A stretch of 64,000 nucleotides of DNA. Source: Acidobacteriota bacterium (lineage in GTDB: Bacteria; Acidobacteriota; Terriglobia; Bryobacterales; Bryobacteraceae). Where the stretch lies: positions 53,153 through 117,152 of the forward strand of contig JAFKEE010000042.1 in assembly GCA_017307505.1 (NCBI GenBank), given 5' to 3'. Both the position numbers and the translations under genes were made by a program. Positions 52,699 to 64,000 of this stretch are shown here, piece by piece. Position 1 is the first letter of the stretch. The number at the start of each line of letters is the position of its first letter. Under the pieces are notes generated by a model. It had not been told where the DNA came from and searched no databases. It was given only the letters and a program-made list of their open reading frames with translations.

Positions 52699-53672
52699 CT
52701 AAATCGCACCTTCCACTCGAATACGTAACAACTTCACGGAATTCAGGAACACCAAAATGTCCGGCCCCAGGTGCAGGATCGCGGCCTGAATGGGACCGAT
52801 CCAGCCCAGTAGGGCAGCGTTTATGCCCAACACATGAACCACGCCGACACCAGCAAAGAGATTTTCTTGAATCGTTCGATAGGAGCGTCGGGCCAGCGCG
52901 CGGGCCGTCGCAATTTTGCTGAGGTCATCGGTCATCAGAGCGATATCCGCGGCCTCTAATGCCGCCTGTGTCCCGCGCGCTCCCATGGCAATGCCCACAT
53001 CAGCCTTGACCAAAGCAGGCGCATCGTTGATGCCGTCGCCGACCATCGCTAACCTATAGCCGTGAGCCTGTAACCTGGTGACCGCTTCGACCTTCTGTTC
53101 GGGCAAAAGGTCTGCTTCTACCTCGTCAACCCCTAGGTCGTTGGCTACGCGCTGGGCCACTCGTCTATTGTCACCTGTGAGCATGACGACCTTGTGGATG
53201 CCGGACGCTTTCAGCCTCGCGATGGCGTCTTTTGCGCCCGGCTGAACTGTGTCAGCCAAATCCAGAACTCCGACAGGCTTACCCCCTGCGGCAACAAAGA
53301 TTGTGATCCCTTCGTACTCCCCAATCGAGCGCGGCGGTTCAACTCCGTATTCAGTGAGCAGTTTGGCATTACCGACCAAAACCGTTGTACCGTCGACGAT
53401 CGCCCGAACACCCCTTCCCTGCAACACCTCGAAATCGGTCGGTTCTGACAGGACCAGTTGATGCCGAGCTGCGAAAGCGACAACGGACTGGGCAAGCGGG
53501 TGGCTAGACCTGCGATCGGCGCTAGCCGCCAAATGTAATACGTCCGCTTCCGAGAAACCAGGAACAAGCGGCCAGACGGCGACGACTTCGGGCTTGCCCA
53601 CGGTCAATGTGCTGGTCTTGTCGAATACCAGCAAATCCACCTTGGCCAACGATTCCAAATACGCACCGTACG
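52699..53672 (-). pseudogene. Heavy-metal P-type ATPase, C-terminal half only
   Basis: From about 53672 down to 52699 the frame encodes AYLESLAKVDLLVFDKTSTL, TGDNRRVA, VGDGINDAPALVKA and the final TM helices, i.e. phosphorylation and ATP-binding domains of a Zn/Cd/Pb or Cu ATPase. The metal-binding domain, actuator domain and first six TM helices including the CPx helix are missing, so it cannot pump. The open frame starts at an ATG (53691) that lies inside the P-II gene. The phosphorylation loop reads DKTSTLT, whereas DKTGTLT is nearly invariant. Confidence 0.85.
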
Positions 53673-53908
53673 GGCAGCGTGACGGATGCAAGAGAGCGTG
53701 TCATCTAGCAGGTCCTGAGGCACTACCAGTTCGAGTTTGGTCATCGCCACCTGACCAAACTCGGCAGCTCCTTGCTTATTCACCGGCTCTACTCTCCCAT
53801 AGCCGGTGACAACTGACACTGTGATGCCTGGCAGGTTGGGTATGCGCTGAAGCGCTCGGACCACGTTGTCCAGTCGGTCCGAACGGATGATTGCTTTGAT
53901 TTCGTGCA

Positions 53909-53909
<1 letters not shown>
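53670..53909 (-). pseudogene. P-II-like regulator truncated by the ATPase fusion
   Basis: The ATG at 53909 overlaps the czcA stop (TGATG). The first about 78 residues are a P-II (GlnB-like) protein of the kind found in czc operons: HEIKAIIRSDRLDNVVRALQ, VSVVTGYGRVEPVNKQ and TKLELVVPQDLLDDTLSCIR. After ARTV the family's C-terminal strand (normally GRTGDGKIFV) is lost and the frame runs into ATPase sequence in the wrong frame to a stop at 53604. The normal T-loop is partly kept. Confidence 0.8.
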
Positions 53910-57148
<3,239 letters not shown>

Positions 57149-57164
57149 TCATTCCGGTTCTGTT

Positions 57165-58667
57165 TTAGTGATCGTGAGTAGCGCCGAGTTTGCCGATTTC
57201 GGCTTTGATTGCAAAACTGTTGGTAGCGGCATATTTGTCGCCCGGCGACAAACCCTTCAAAACCTCGATCCACCGACCGTCAGAGCGCCCCAGTTCCAGA
57301 GGACGGCCCTCAAACCAATCGCCATATCGAACAAAGACCACCTGCCAATCGCGGAACGTCTGAATCGCTTCCGTTGGGACGGCCAGAGGAATAGTAGTTG
57401 ACTTGGTGACGAACCGAACCGTGACGAACAGGCCGGGACGCCATTTTCTATCAGGGTTGGGAATGACCACCCGTGTAGGCGCAGTGCGAGTCTCGATGCC
57501 CACCAGCGAACCGATATAGGTTACGCGTCCGCTTGCCTCGCGCCCAAGGTCGGCCGAGATAACCGTCGCCGGCTGGCCCTGATAGACGGCGCTAAGATCC
57601 TTGGCCGTGATGGATCCTTCTACCCAAACATTCGAGAGGTCCGCAGTTATGAAGAGGCTCTTTTCAGCCGGTACTGCCTCGCCGACGTTTACGTCGCGTT
57701 CGATGACTGTACCCTTGAGCGACGCGCGAATCTCGTATCGCGGCAACTGCTCAACGGGGGAAGTTGCTAGGGTATCCAGGCGGGACTCGCGAAATCCTAG
57801 GGCCACCAGTTTTTGGGCAGCGACTGTTTGCGCCAGTCGCGCCTCCTCAAAGACTCTCTTCGCGTCCAGGTAATCCTGCTCAGCCGAAATCTTCTTCTTC
57901 CAGAGACTCTCCTCTCGTGCGAGCTTGACCAGAGCGAAGTCGGTACGTTGAGAGGATTCCAGATAGGCACTCTTGGCATCGGCCAGTTCTCGGCTCGAGA
58001 GCACGGCTAACAACTCTCCCTCCCGGACGGAGTCGCCCACTTGCTTCAGGACTTCGGTGACCACGCCGCTCAAGCGAGGGACCACCCGCGCAATGCGATT
58101 GGCATCGGGCTTGATCTCGCCAGGCACTTCGAGGGTTGTGACCATTTGGCGCGGGCCCACTGCACGGATCTCGATTCCCGTGCTCTTGACTGCGTCATCT
58201 CCGAGTTGAACCTTCCCTTCGATCTGCGAATAGGCCCAGTCCTGGGCTTGTCCTCTGTAGGACGCTCTGACTTTCACGTCGAACGAGTGTGGCTCCTCGA
58301 CGACGGCGTCGCCACGCAGGTAATCAGCCTCTGGAACAAAGGCAATCTTGTCTATACGGCCCCCAAGCCGGTTCAACTCAACCGCCAGTTGCACGTCGCG
58401 CGGAGGAATTGGCTTGAGACCTGAATCGTAGGGATATACTCGAAAGTGCGGCTCGACACCGGTCTCGAAAACCGTGACCTCAAGTTGGAGAGCCTGACTG
58501 GATAATAAGCGCTGACCATGTGGACCACGAGAATAATCCAGCGCGCCTGACTCTTTTGCGGATGCTTCGGCTGCGGGAGACCGCTGCTTCTGGCGCATCA
58601 TCATCGCGATTGCGGCGACGCCGACGATACCGACGATGACCGCGCTTATGACACTTGTCTTTTTCAT
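57165..58667 (-). CDS. czcB: CzcB-family membrane fusion (adaptor) protein
   Basis: The 500-aa product has an N-terminal membrane anchor (SVISAVIVGIVGVAAIAMMM), then HlyD/CzcB parts: a beta-barrel and lipoyl halves (VVPRLSGVVTEVLKQVGDSV, LKGTVIERDVNVGEAVPAEK) around an alpha-hairpin (DAKSAYLESSQRTDFALVKL) and C-terminal VVIPNPDRKWRPGLFVTVRF. It bridges CzcA and CzcC in the periplasm. The N-terminal extension of about 160 residues is longer than in many adaptors. It ends 'HDH', possibly metal-binding. Confidence 0.95.
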   Translation of the reverse strand: MKKTSVISAVIVGIVGVAAIAMMMRQKQRSPAAEASAKESGALDYSRGPHGQRLLSSQALQLEVTVFETGVEPHFRVYPYDSGLKPIPPRDVQLAVELNRLGGRIDKIAFVPEADYLRGDAVVEEPHSFDVKVRASYRGQAQDWAYSQIEGKVQLGDDAVKSTGIEIRAVGPRQMVTTLEVPGEIKPDANRIARVVPRLSGVVTEVLKQVGDSVREGELLAVLSSRELADAKSAYLESSQRTDFALVKLAREESLWKKKISAEQDYLDAKRVFEEARLAQTVAAQKLVALGFRESRLDTLATSPVEQLPRYEIRASLKGTVIERDVNVGEAVPAEKSLFITADLSNVWVEGSITAKDLSAVYQGQPATVISADLGREASGRVTYIGSLVGIETRTAPTRVVIPNPDRKWRPGLFVTVRFVTKSTTIPLAVPTEAIQTFRDWQVVFVRYGDWFEGRPLELGRSDGRWIEVLKGLSPGDKYAATNSFAIKAEIGKLGATHDH

Positions 58668-58680
58668 GCCTTCTCCCTCG

Positions 58681-60207
58681 TTACTTCACGCGTCCTGGCG
58701 TTGCCGAGGCAACGGCGGACAATGGCTCACCGATCAACCGCTCCACTTCGGCAACGGCCTGATGGTAGGCGGAGAGTGCGCGAAGATATTGCCCTTCTGT
58801 CGTCACGAGTGTTCGTTGTGTATCTAGTACTTCCAAAAAACTGAACTTCCCGGCACGATAGCCTTCAGTAATTCCTTCGAAAGCAGAGCGGGTGCCCGGC
58901 CGTACATTAGAGGCTAGTGCCGTCACCTCATCTCTGGCGCTTGCTAAGGCACGATACGCTTCTGCGAGCATCGTTGTTACACGAAGCCAGGCAGCCCGTT
59001 GTTCCTCCGATGCCTTGATGACGCGATCACGTGCTTCTTGTATGGCATCGCGGTTCTTATTGAACAGCGGAACCGGGATCGAGACCCCAGCTACAAATGC
59101 GCTCCCGCCAATATTGGTGAAGCGGCGGTACCCAGCGCTCACACTCAGATCGGGCACGCGGTTAGCGCGCTCCAGCGCCAAGGCCGCCTCACGCTGCTCG
59201 ATCTCCGCGGCCCAGCGCGCCAGTTCTGGGTTCTGGGATAGACGCTGCTGGAGCTGCGTCATTGTGGGTATGGGGAAGAGTGTGTCAAGATCGCCAACTG
59301 CGACCTCAAACCGAGGCGCGTCACTACCCCAAAGGGCTGCGAGACGCTGCCGGTCCGCATCCAATGTCCGCTGGATGCGAGCTGATTCAATGCGGACGGC
59401 GGCCAAGGCAACGTTTGCCCTGGTCTCCTCAATTGGAGAGACCACGCCCGCAACGACTCTGAGTCCAACTGCTTCCCGAACCTGTTCAACCACTGCGGTT
59501 GTCTGCTGAGCGAGCGCTACGGTCCGCTGGCTCGCCAACACGTCCAGAAAAGCTCTGGTGACGCGCGTGAAGACGTCGAGCCTGGCAGTTTCGTAATCCC
59601 ATGCGGCCAGATCCCGAGTTCTTGCCGCCAGATTCTGCCGCGCAATGCGCTTCCCTCCCAACTCGATCAACTGACTCATCTGCACTGTTATCTGCGGCTG
59701 GATAACCCCTCCGGGGCCGGTTATCCCGTCACCGGTTCTACTAGAAAAGCCTCCAAACTCTTCCGCCAGAGTGCTCAGAATCGGGTTCGGCCGCCTGCCG
59801 GCTTGCAGAGTCCGCGCCTCACGCGCGCGAATCTCCCAGTCGTACGCGCCAAGCTCGGGACTCTGCTCAAGGGCAAGTGCCAGAGCATCGCGAAGAGTTA
59901 TCTGGCCCTCTGGATTTCGACCGTTTCGTGACATCCCGGCGCCCTTGTCAGCCTGGGACGGGCGGTACGCGGTGACGCCGCGCCCGAGTGGGCGTGAAGG
60001 AACTGAGGCGGACGCTAAATGGTCCTGCCGTCCCGCGTCACCACCAGCATTCCGCGGAACTTGGTCCGGGGCTTTCCGTTGACCTTCAGAAATATTGTTC
60101 TGAGCAGCTTGGACAGCACCAACTTCTGACTGCTCCTGCGCCTCGATGCGAGACACAAGTGCCGCTGAAAGCAGCACATAGGAGAGCCACCGTCTATGCA
60201 AAGACAT
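58681..60207 (-). CDS. czcC: CzcC-family outer-membrane factor (TolC-like)
   Basis: The 508-aa product has a signal sequence (MSLHRRWLSYVLLSAALVSR), a low-complexity Gln/Ala/Arg linker to about residue 100, and then two repeats of the OEP fold (ITLRDALALALEQSPELGAY; SVSAGYRRFTNIGGSAFVAG; and FSFLEVLDTQRTLVTTEGQY near the end). It forms the outer-membrane duct. It is the first gene of czcCBA, 13 nt ahead of czcB; an 18-bp palindrome lies 40 nt upstream. Confidence 0.95.
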   Translation of the reverse strand: MSLHRRWLSYVLLSAALVSRIEAQEQSEVGAVQAAQNNISEGQRKAPDQVPRNAGGDAGRQDHLASASVPSRPLGRGVTAYRPSQADKGAGMSRNGRNPEGQITLRDALALALEQSPELGAYDWEIRAREARTLQAGRRPNPILSTLAEEFGGFSSRTGDGITGPGGVIQPQITVQMSQLIELGGKRIARQNLAARTRDLAAWDYETARLDVFTRVTRAFLDVLASQRTVALAQQTTAVVEQVREAVGLRVVAGVVSPIEETRANVALAAVRIESARIQRTLDADRQRLAALWGSDAPRFEVAVGDLDTLFPIPTMTQLQQRLSQNPELARWAAEIEQREAALALERANRVPDLSVSAGYRRFTNIGGSAFVAGVSIPVPLFNKNRDAIQEARDRVIKASEEQRAAWLRVTTMLAEAYRALASARDEVTALASNVRPGTRSAFEGITEGYRAGKFSFLEVLDTQRTLVTTEGQYLRALSAYHQAVAEVERLIGEPLSAVASATPGRVK

Positions 60208-60246
60208 GACTTTTCCTCACGATTTATTTGAAATAGTTACGCGCGA

Positions 60247-60264
60247 TACACACGTATGTGTGTA
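60247..60264. promoter_or_regulatory. 18-bp palindrome upstream of czcC
   Basis: TACACAC-GTAT-GTGTGTA is a perfect 7-bp inverted repeat with 4-nt spacer, 40 nt upstream of the czcC ATG and 30 nt after the preceding gene. Its size and position fit a binding site for a dimeric metal sensor (MerR, ArsR or CsoR type). No such regulator gene is in the window; the nearest regulator is a LysR type. Confidence 0.55.
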
Positions 60265-60293
60265 CTGAAACGCTTATGTGCTAGAGGGAAGTC

Positions 60294-60671
60294 TTAGGCG
60301 GAGGGGGGGGCGCGGTCCTGCCGAGGAGAGATTGTCGGTGCGTCACTTAGGTGGCAGTCTTGTTCGAATGCGGTCCAACGCGAGATCGAGGGACTGGGAA
60401 CTTCCAGCTTCTCTTCAACCTCTGCGTATAGGATCAGCTGCGCCGCTGTAGGAGGCGCAACATTCCACCCCACATTGACCGCATCATCGTCGGCCGTCTG
60501 CGAGGTCATTTGACTGTCGCTATCCGGTTGAGATGCAAACTTCTCGTGCTGATGAAGTAACCCGGATGTTGCGCTGTGATCTAAGTTGAGTGTGTGGAGA
60601 TGAGAGAATGGCGCCCCTGCAAAACTCAGCAAGAGTGCGATGAGGGCGACGATGGAGGAAGTTTTCCTCAC
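60294..60671 (-). CDS. Secreted small protein upstream of czcC
   Basis: The GTG at 60671 gives a natural signal sequence (RKTSSIVALIALLLSFAGAP) followed by a short His-containing stretch (FSHLHTLNLDHSATSGLLHQ). The open frame beyond, up to 60818, is not protein-like. The mature product is about 100 aa, hydrophilic and Ser/Asp-rich, possibly a periplasmic metal binder (inference from the histidines and the neighbouring efflux operon). Another gene end in the same position relative to a tolC-like gene lies at 63812-64000. Confidence 0.55.
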   Translation of the reverse strand: MRKTSSIVALIALLLSFAGAPFSHLHTLNLDHSATSGLLHQHEKFASQPDSDSQMTSQTADDDAVNVGWNVAPPTAAQLILYAEVEEKLEVPSPSISRWTAFEQDCHLSDAPTISPRQDRAPPSA

Positions 60672-61110
60672 CTTGCCGAGCGTAGCAGGGAAGGTGCGAA
60701 ACGTCAAGGCGCCGTCATCTTGCGCAATCCGCTGCCTTTTAGAGCCCAGGCGTCCAATGCAGAAAACCCGGCTATTCTGGCGGAAAAGCGTTAAATCCCG
60801 GGAGCGCGATGGCAGCACCCTCGCATCAAGGAGGCGCTTGCAGAGTCGGTGGACACCTCATCGGCCGGTTTTGACGCCTCCTGGCGTTTGCCCCAACCGC
60901 CCGGAGGTCGGACCGCGATGGCCGCAGCTTTGAGATGGGCTCTAGCCATTTCGCACTGTACGCTGGTCTCTTGTTGGATGCGCTGTAGTGGCTAGCCTCG
61001 CTGCGCGAGGACTTGTTGCTGTTTCTCTTCGTTCAAGACATTGCTCATTCGGCGGAGAGTAATTCCCCGTCGTCGTCAATGTCCTGCCGTTTCTATGGGC
61101 CGGGTGTGGG
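60672..61110. other. Gap between czc block and Rep remnant
   Basis: No supported gene. It probably contains the promoter of the small secreted gene. Frames on both strands are Arg/Pro-rich shadows. No repeat or RNA gene recognised. Confidence 0.4.
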
Positions 61111-61230
61111 TGTCCACCGCGGCTCTACCGGGCAGGGCAGAAGCGCGACGCTCGCGCCTATGCCGAATGGACCGTCAAAAGGGCCGGTGAAGTGATGAAC
61201 GGCGAACGATCGCTATGCATCGGACGATAG
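61111..61230 (+). pseudogene. C-terminal fragment of a second RepB-like primase
   Basis: The frame reads LYRAGQKRDARAYAEWTVKR then AGEVMNGERS before a TAG at 61228-61230. It aligns with the end of the primase at 51691-52614 (HRAGEKSGAYAYAERTVRKA then GEALVAERQ). There is no start or catalytic region. The metal-resistance block (52.7-61.1 kb) is therefore flanked by two primase ends in the same orientation. Confidence 0.6.
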
Positions 61231-61237
61231 CGCTACG

Positions 61238-62140
61238 TTATTGTGCTGGCAGAACGATCTGCTTCAGTACTTCGAGCGCGGTGAGCAGGTTTTCCGAGCG
61301 GGTGTCACGTCGATACGCGATTCCAACTTCCAACGACAATACTGGGGTGTTTATTTCACGAAAGACAATTCCTTCCGGCCGGAATCGCCGGGGGATACTG
61401 TCCTTAACGAAGCCGATGCCAATGCCACCGGCGACGACGTCGAGGATCTCCATCACGGTAGAAACCTCGTGGACAATGTTCGGCGTGAAGCCCGCTCGCT
61501 GACAACACTCCACGAAATGCTGATAGAGAAAAGGATTGATCGACTTCCCGAACCAGACAATGGGCTGCTCTGAGAGATCCTCTGGCTCGACAATGAGGCG
61601 CTCTGCAAGCGCCGAGCGCTCTGGTACTGCCAGAATCAGGCGGAATCGGTGCATCGGCTCAATCACTAACTCGTCGCGGACCACGGGCAAAACGACAAGT
61701 CCAACATCCAAGCCGCCGTAGAGCAGTTGGTCAAGCTGGGCCGTAGTGTAAGCGCTTTGGACGAACAGCAACACCGAGCCTGATCGCTTCGCGAATGCCC
61801 CGCGAATTTGCGGCAAGAGCCCGGCCCCACCAAGCAAGGGAGTACAGCCAAGGCGGATGACACCGGTATTGCCTGCATTAGCGGCTGCGCCGGCCTCAAC
61901 AGCCCTCTGAACGCACATCAGTGCCCGGCGAGCCTCAATTACAAACGCTCGACCGGCCGGCGTCAACTCGACAGATCGGGTTCTTCGTTCGAATAGCGGA
62001 TACCCAAGCGTATACTCCAACTGCTGAATCTGGCGACTCAACGACGGAGTAGCTAGATGCAGGCGCTGTGACGCCCGAGTGAAGTGCAGATCCTCCGCGA
62101 CAGCAATGGCATATCGCAGCAGGCGCAATTCCAGTTTCAA
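61238..62140 (-). CDS. LysR-family transcriptional regulator
   Basis: The 300-aa product has the LysR N-terminal HTH (LRYAIAVAEDLHFTRASQRL, then LATPSLSRQIQQLEYTLGYP) and a substrate-binding domain (VIRLGCTPLLGGAGLLPQIR; VASPxx-like pocket DVVAGGIGIGFVKDSIP). The effector is unknown. It lies downstream of two flgB-like genes on the same strand, and no divergent target gene is next to it, which is unusual for LysR proteins. Confidence 0.9.
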   Translation of the reverse strand: MKLELRLLRYAIAVAEDLHFTRASQRLHLATPSLSRQIQQLEYTLGYPLFERRTRSVELTPAGRAFVIEARRALMCVQRAVEAGAAANAGNTGVIRLGCTPLLGGAGLLPQIRGAFAKRSGSVLLFVQSAYTTAQLDQLLYGGLDVGLVVLPVVRDELVIEPMHRFRLILAVPERSALAERLIVEPEDLSEQPIVWFGKSINPFLYQHFVECCQRAGFTPNIVHEVSTVMEILDVVAGGIGIGFVKDSIPRRFRPEGIVFREINTPVLSLEVGIAYRRDTRSENLLTALEVLKQIVLPAQ

Positions 62141-62253
62141 GGAGATAGTAGCCGACTTTTCGATGCGCTCTATTGTTGACCTCTTTCAAATGCCGCGCTG
62201 TACCCGAATCTGGCTGAGGGGCCCACGACCACTATTGGGCTCCTCAGTAGACG

Positions 62254-62595
62254 CTACGGCTCCTGCAATGCCTTTCTGATGTCTTCAATCTCTCCTTTCA
62301 GAAGCTCGATGCCGAGTCGAAAACGCAACGCCGTTTCTGCCAGCAACCGGGCTTCCCGGTCTAGCGAAACGTTGTTCCCGTCGCTCTTGACGGTGAGGCC
62401 GGTAACCTCCCTGACCTGCACGGAGGTGCTTCCCTGCAATGCCGCTGCGAACTCACTCCGAAAGTCGATATCCCGTGTCTTATACCCCGGCGTATCCGCA
62501 TTGGCGATGTTTGAGGCAACCAACTGCTGCCTTAGGCTAACTAAGTCTAGATATTTCTCAATGTCGCTTCCGACTGACCCTATCGTGTCGAGCAT
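62254..62595 (-). CDS. flgB: FlgB-like flagellar rod protein, copy 1
   Basis: The 113-aa product has the FlgB/FlgC rod signature: YLDLVSLRQQLVASNIANAD followed by TPGYKTRDIDFRSEFAAAL, and the C-terminal helix with DREARLLAETALRFRLGIEL. Typical FlgB proteins are about 130 aa, so this is short but has both conserved ends. No other flagellar gene is nearby. It is about 67 % identical by eye to the copy at 62772-63113. Confidence 0.85.
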   Translation of the reverse strand: MLDTIGSVGSDIEKYLDLVSLRQQLVASNIANADTPGYKTRDIDFRSEFAAALQGSTSVQVREVTGLTVKSDGNNVSLDREARLLAETALRFRLGIELLKGEIEDIRKALQEP

Positions 62596-62771
62596 ATGTG
62601 GGTTCCTTCTGCACTGTTAGGAGCTCCCACGGCGGCGTTTGGTCCAGTCAAGTAGAGCAGGTCGTACGAGCGCGCAAGTATGCTCAGCAAATGGAAGGAG
62701 AGGCGATAGCCGCTCCCAACGGGTGTGAACGCCTCCGTCGAGTCGACAACTAGAGGTGTAGCGAGATGCTG

Positions 62772-63113
62772 TCACGATTCTTTTATTGCTTTCTTGATAT
62801 CCTCTATCTCGCCCTTTAATAATTGCGACCCGATACTAAAGCGCAATGCTGTCTCCATCAGCATTCGCGCTTCACGGTCCAGCGAAACATTGTTCCCGTC
62901 GTTCTTAACCGTGAGCCCGCTCACTTCACGTACATGAGGCGAACTGGGTCCTTCCAGGGCTGCCGCAAACTCGGCCTGAAAATCGATGTCCTTTGTCCTG
63001 TACCCTGGCGTGTCGATGTTTGCAATGTTTGAGACAATCAGTTTCTGGCGAGTGCTCAGCAAGTCCATGTACTTAGTGATGTCGCTGCCAAGCGATGCTA
63101 TATCATCAGCCAT
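62772..63113 (-). CDS. flgB: FlgB-like flagellar rod protein, copy 2
   Basis: The product is 113 aa from the ATG at 63113 (GGAGAG upstream); the longer open frame is not protein-like. The rod signature is YMDLLSTRQKLIVSNIANID then TPGYRTKDIDFQAEFAAALE, with DREARMLMETALRFSIGSQL at the end. It is the same length as copy 1, and the spacer of 176 nt suggests tandem duplication with both copies kept under selection. Confidence 0.85.
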   Translation of the reverse strand: MADDIASLGSDITKYMDLLSTRQKLIVSNIANIDTPGYRTKDIDFQAEFAAALEGPSSPHVREVSGLTVKNDGNNVSLDREARMLMETALRFSIGSQLLKGEIEDIKKAIKES

Positions 63114-63201
63114 AGGTGCTCTCCTGTGCGTGTCAAGTCGGCAAGGCGACGGCGCTCGCCGTCGTCGGCAAGTAAGGCATTGGCGATGGACAGACATCGC
63201 A

Positions 63202-63340
63202 TTACGATTGCATGGGGCTCTTGTCAGGCGTGAGCAATCTGAGCGCATTGAAGATCACAAACAGAGATACCCCCATGTCCGCAGCGATCGCCGCCCAGAG
63301 TGAAGCGTGCCCGGTGGACACAAGACCAACGAAGTGCTCC
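63202..63340 (-). pseudogene. P-type ATPase C-terminal tail fragment
   Basis: The frame reads FVGLVSTGHASLWAAIAADM then GVSLFVIFNALRLLTPD and stops at 63202, which matches the last TM helix and tail of Zn/Cd/Pb P-type ATPases (A-x-x-x-D-x-G-x-x-x-V-x-x-N-x-L-R-L). Everything upstream of this tail is replaced by a TolC-family N-terminus in another frame. It is a second ATPase remnant, distinct from the one at 52699-53672. Confidence 0.75.
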
Positions 63341-63718
63341 GAGATCCGCCACGGCGACGCGGCGATCGCGTTTGGCACCGAGTTCAAAGGTGTGCGCGTA
63401 TCCAATGCCAAACGCGCGTTCCCCTGGGCTGTTTACTACTCTGCCGTTCCCAAAACTCGCGTCCAGTGTCGGGTTGATTCGCAGCCTGGATTGGGTGAGC
63501 AGTCCCTGCGCCTCCGCAATCCGCTGCCGCGTGGATTGGAGATCGCCGTTGTTTTTGAGCGCTGATTCGACCAGTTGATCGATGGTTTTCCCCGTCGTTT
63601 CGGAGACGTACTGTGTGACGGCCTGTGACCGTGTTGTCTGGCCCCAAATTGCACCCGATAGTACGAAGATCTCAGCGGCAACCGTGACGAGTGAAAGCAC
63701 GGCATCGGACAAACGCAT
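63340..63718 (-). pseudogene. CzcC/TolC-family N-terminal fragment
   Basis: The ATG at 63718 begins a signal-like sequence (LSLVTVAAEIFVLSGAIWGQ), then an OEP N-terminal repeat (TIDQLVESALKNNGDLQSTR, RIAEAQGLLTQSRLRINPTL, GIGYAHTFELGAKRDRRVAV). After about residue 124 the frame enters the ATPase tail out of frame and runs on to 63224. The family is normally about 420-500 aa, so three quarters are missing. Together with the tail fragment it marks a deletion. Confidence 0.8.
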
Positions 63719-63811
63719 AGTTAGACCTCGAAGGACGAAATTGTGAGATGGAGAAGGGCATTGGCACGCGTAGGGCGCCGTGCCAGTCGGGTCGAGCTCA
63801 AGGATGGAGAA

Positions 63812-64000
63812 TCAGCAGCGAAGAGATATTGAGGAAGGGGCAGAGCTAGGGGGAACGCCGGTCACTTCGGCGGCATTCAGATGAGGCTGTACGGCAGTGG
63901 ATGGTTGTTGGGGCAATACCGCCGCGGAAAACAGCAACTGCTCATCGGTCAGGGGGCTCGATGGCTCGGGCTGCATCGACTCGGCACCAACCTCGGTTGT
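63812..64000 (-). CDS. Partial hypothetical protein at the window edge
   Basis: The frame is open from the right edge to a TGA at 63812-63814. It encodes a Ser/Pro/Gln-rich stretch (PSSPLTDEQLLFSAAVLPQQ near its start) ending SISLRC. The start is outside the window. It lies just upstream of a tolC-like gene, in the same position as the small secreted gene upstream of czcC, and may be its counterpart in a second, decayed czc-type locus. Confidence 0.4.
   Translation of the reverse strand, partial: TTEVGAESMQPEPSSPLTDEQLLFSAAVLPQQPSTAVQPHLNAAEVTGVPPSSAPSSISLRC

Overview
The window looks like a chromosomal accessory region, or an integrated conjugative element with its surroundings, from a high-GC Gram-negative soil bacterium. 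The style of the genes (fused short Argonaute, caspase-like protein, IetAS, a Trb-type type IV secretion cluster with ArdC and a RepB-like primase, a CzcCBA operon, orphan short FlgB proteins) suggests an acidobacterium of the Solibacter/Bryobacter type. That is an inference from protein character; no rRNA or tRNA gene was seen that could settle it.

Region 1 (about 0.3-10 kb, mostly + strand): a hypothetical gene, then an envelope-directed cluster (secreted protein, membrane-anchored protein, caspase-fold protease with a signal sequence, second membrane protein, lipoprotein zinc peptidase), then an AbiEi-type antitoxin without a complete partner, a small winged-helix regulator behind a perfect palindrome, and the AAA ATPase/subtilase pair IetA-IetS.

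Region 2 (10.2-22 kb, - strand): a 296-aa unknown protein behind a gene broken by frameshifts; a three-gene unit of XPD/DinG-like helicase, fused SIR2-APAZ-PIWI short Argonaute and PD-(D/E)XK nuclease-STAND ATPase, with a ribbon-helix-helix gene upstream; and a DUF1778/GNAT toxin-antitoxin pair.

Region 3 (22.2-32.2 kb, + strand): a tightly coupled operon of a 39-codon ORF, Mrr-like nuclease, two unknown proteins, a 1522-aa NACHT-HEAT protein and a zinc-ribbon/TIR-like protein, all typical of anti-phage immunity. It is followed by a graspetide (ATP-grasp RiPP) operon with two precursor peptides sharing a C-terminal core, one ATP-grasp ligase and a membrane protein with a collagen-like tail.

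Region 4 (32.2-52.6 kb): recombinase remnants, an HExxH protein, an XRE regulator, two SSB proteins, ArdC antirestriction, a sigma/zinc-finger pair divergent from a Trb/VirB type IV secretion operon (VirB2, B3, B4, B9, B10, B5, B6, B8 homologues, coupling protein, VirB11), and a RepB-like primase. A perfect 20-bp inverted repeat lies within it. No complete relaxase or integrase was recognised.

Region 5 (52.7-64 kb, - strand): a metal-resistance island with an intact czcCBA operon preceded by an 18-bp palindrome, a LysR regulator and two orphan flgB-like genes. It carries clear deletion scars: a P-II gene fused to the back half of a P-type ATPase, a TolC front end fused to a P-type ATPase tail, and a scrap of a second Rep primase.
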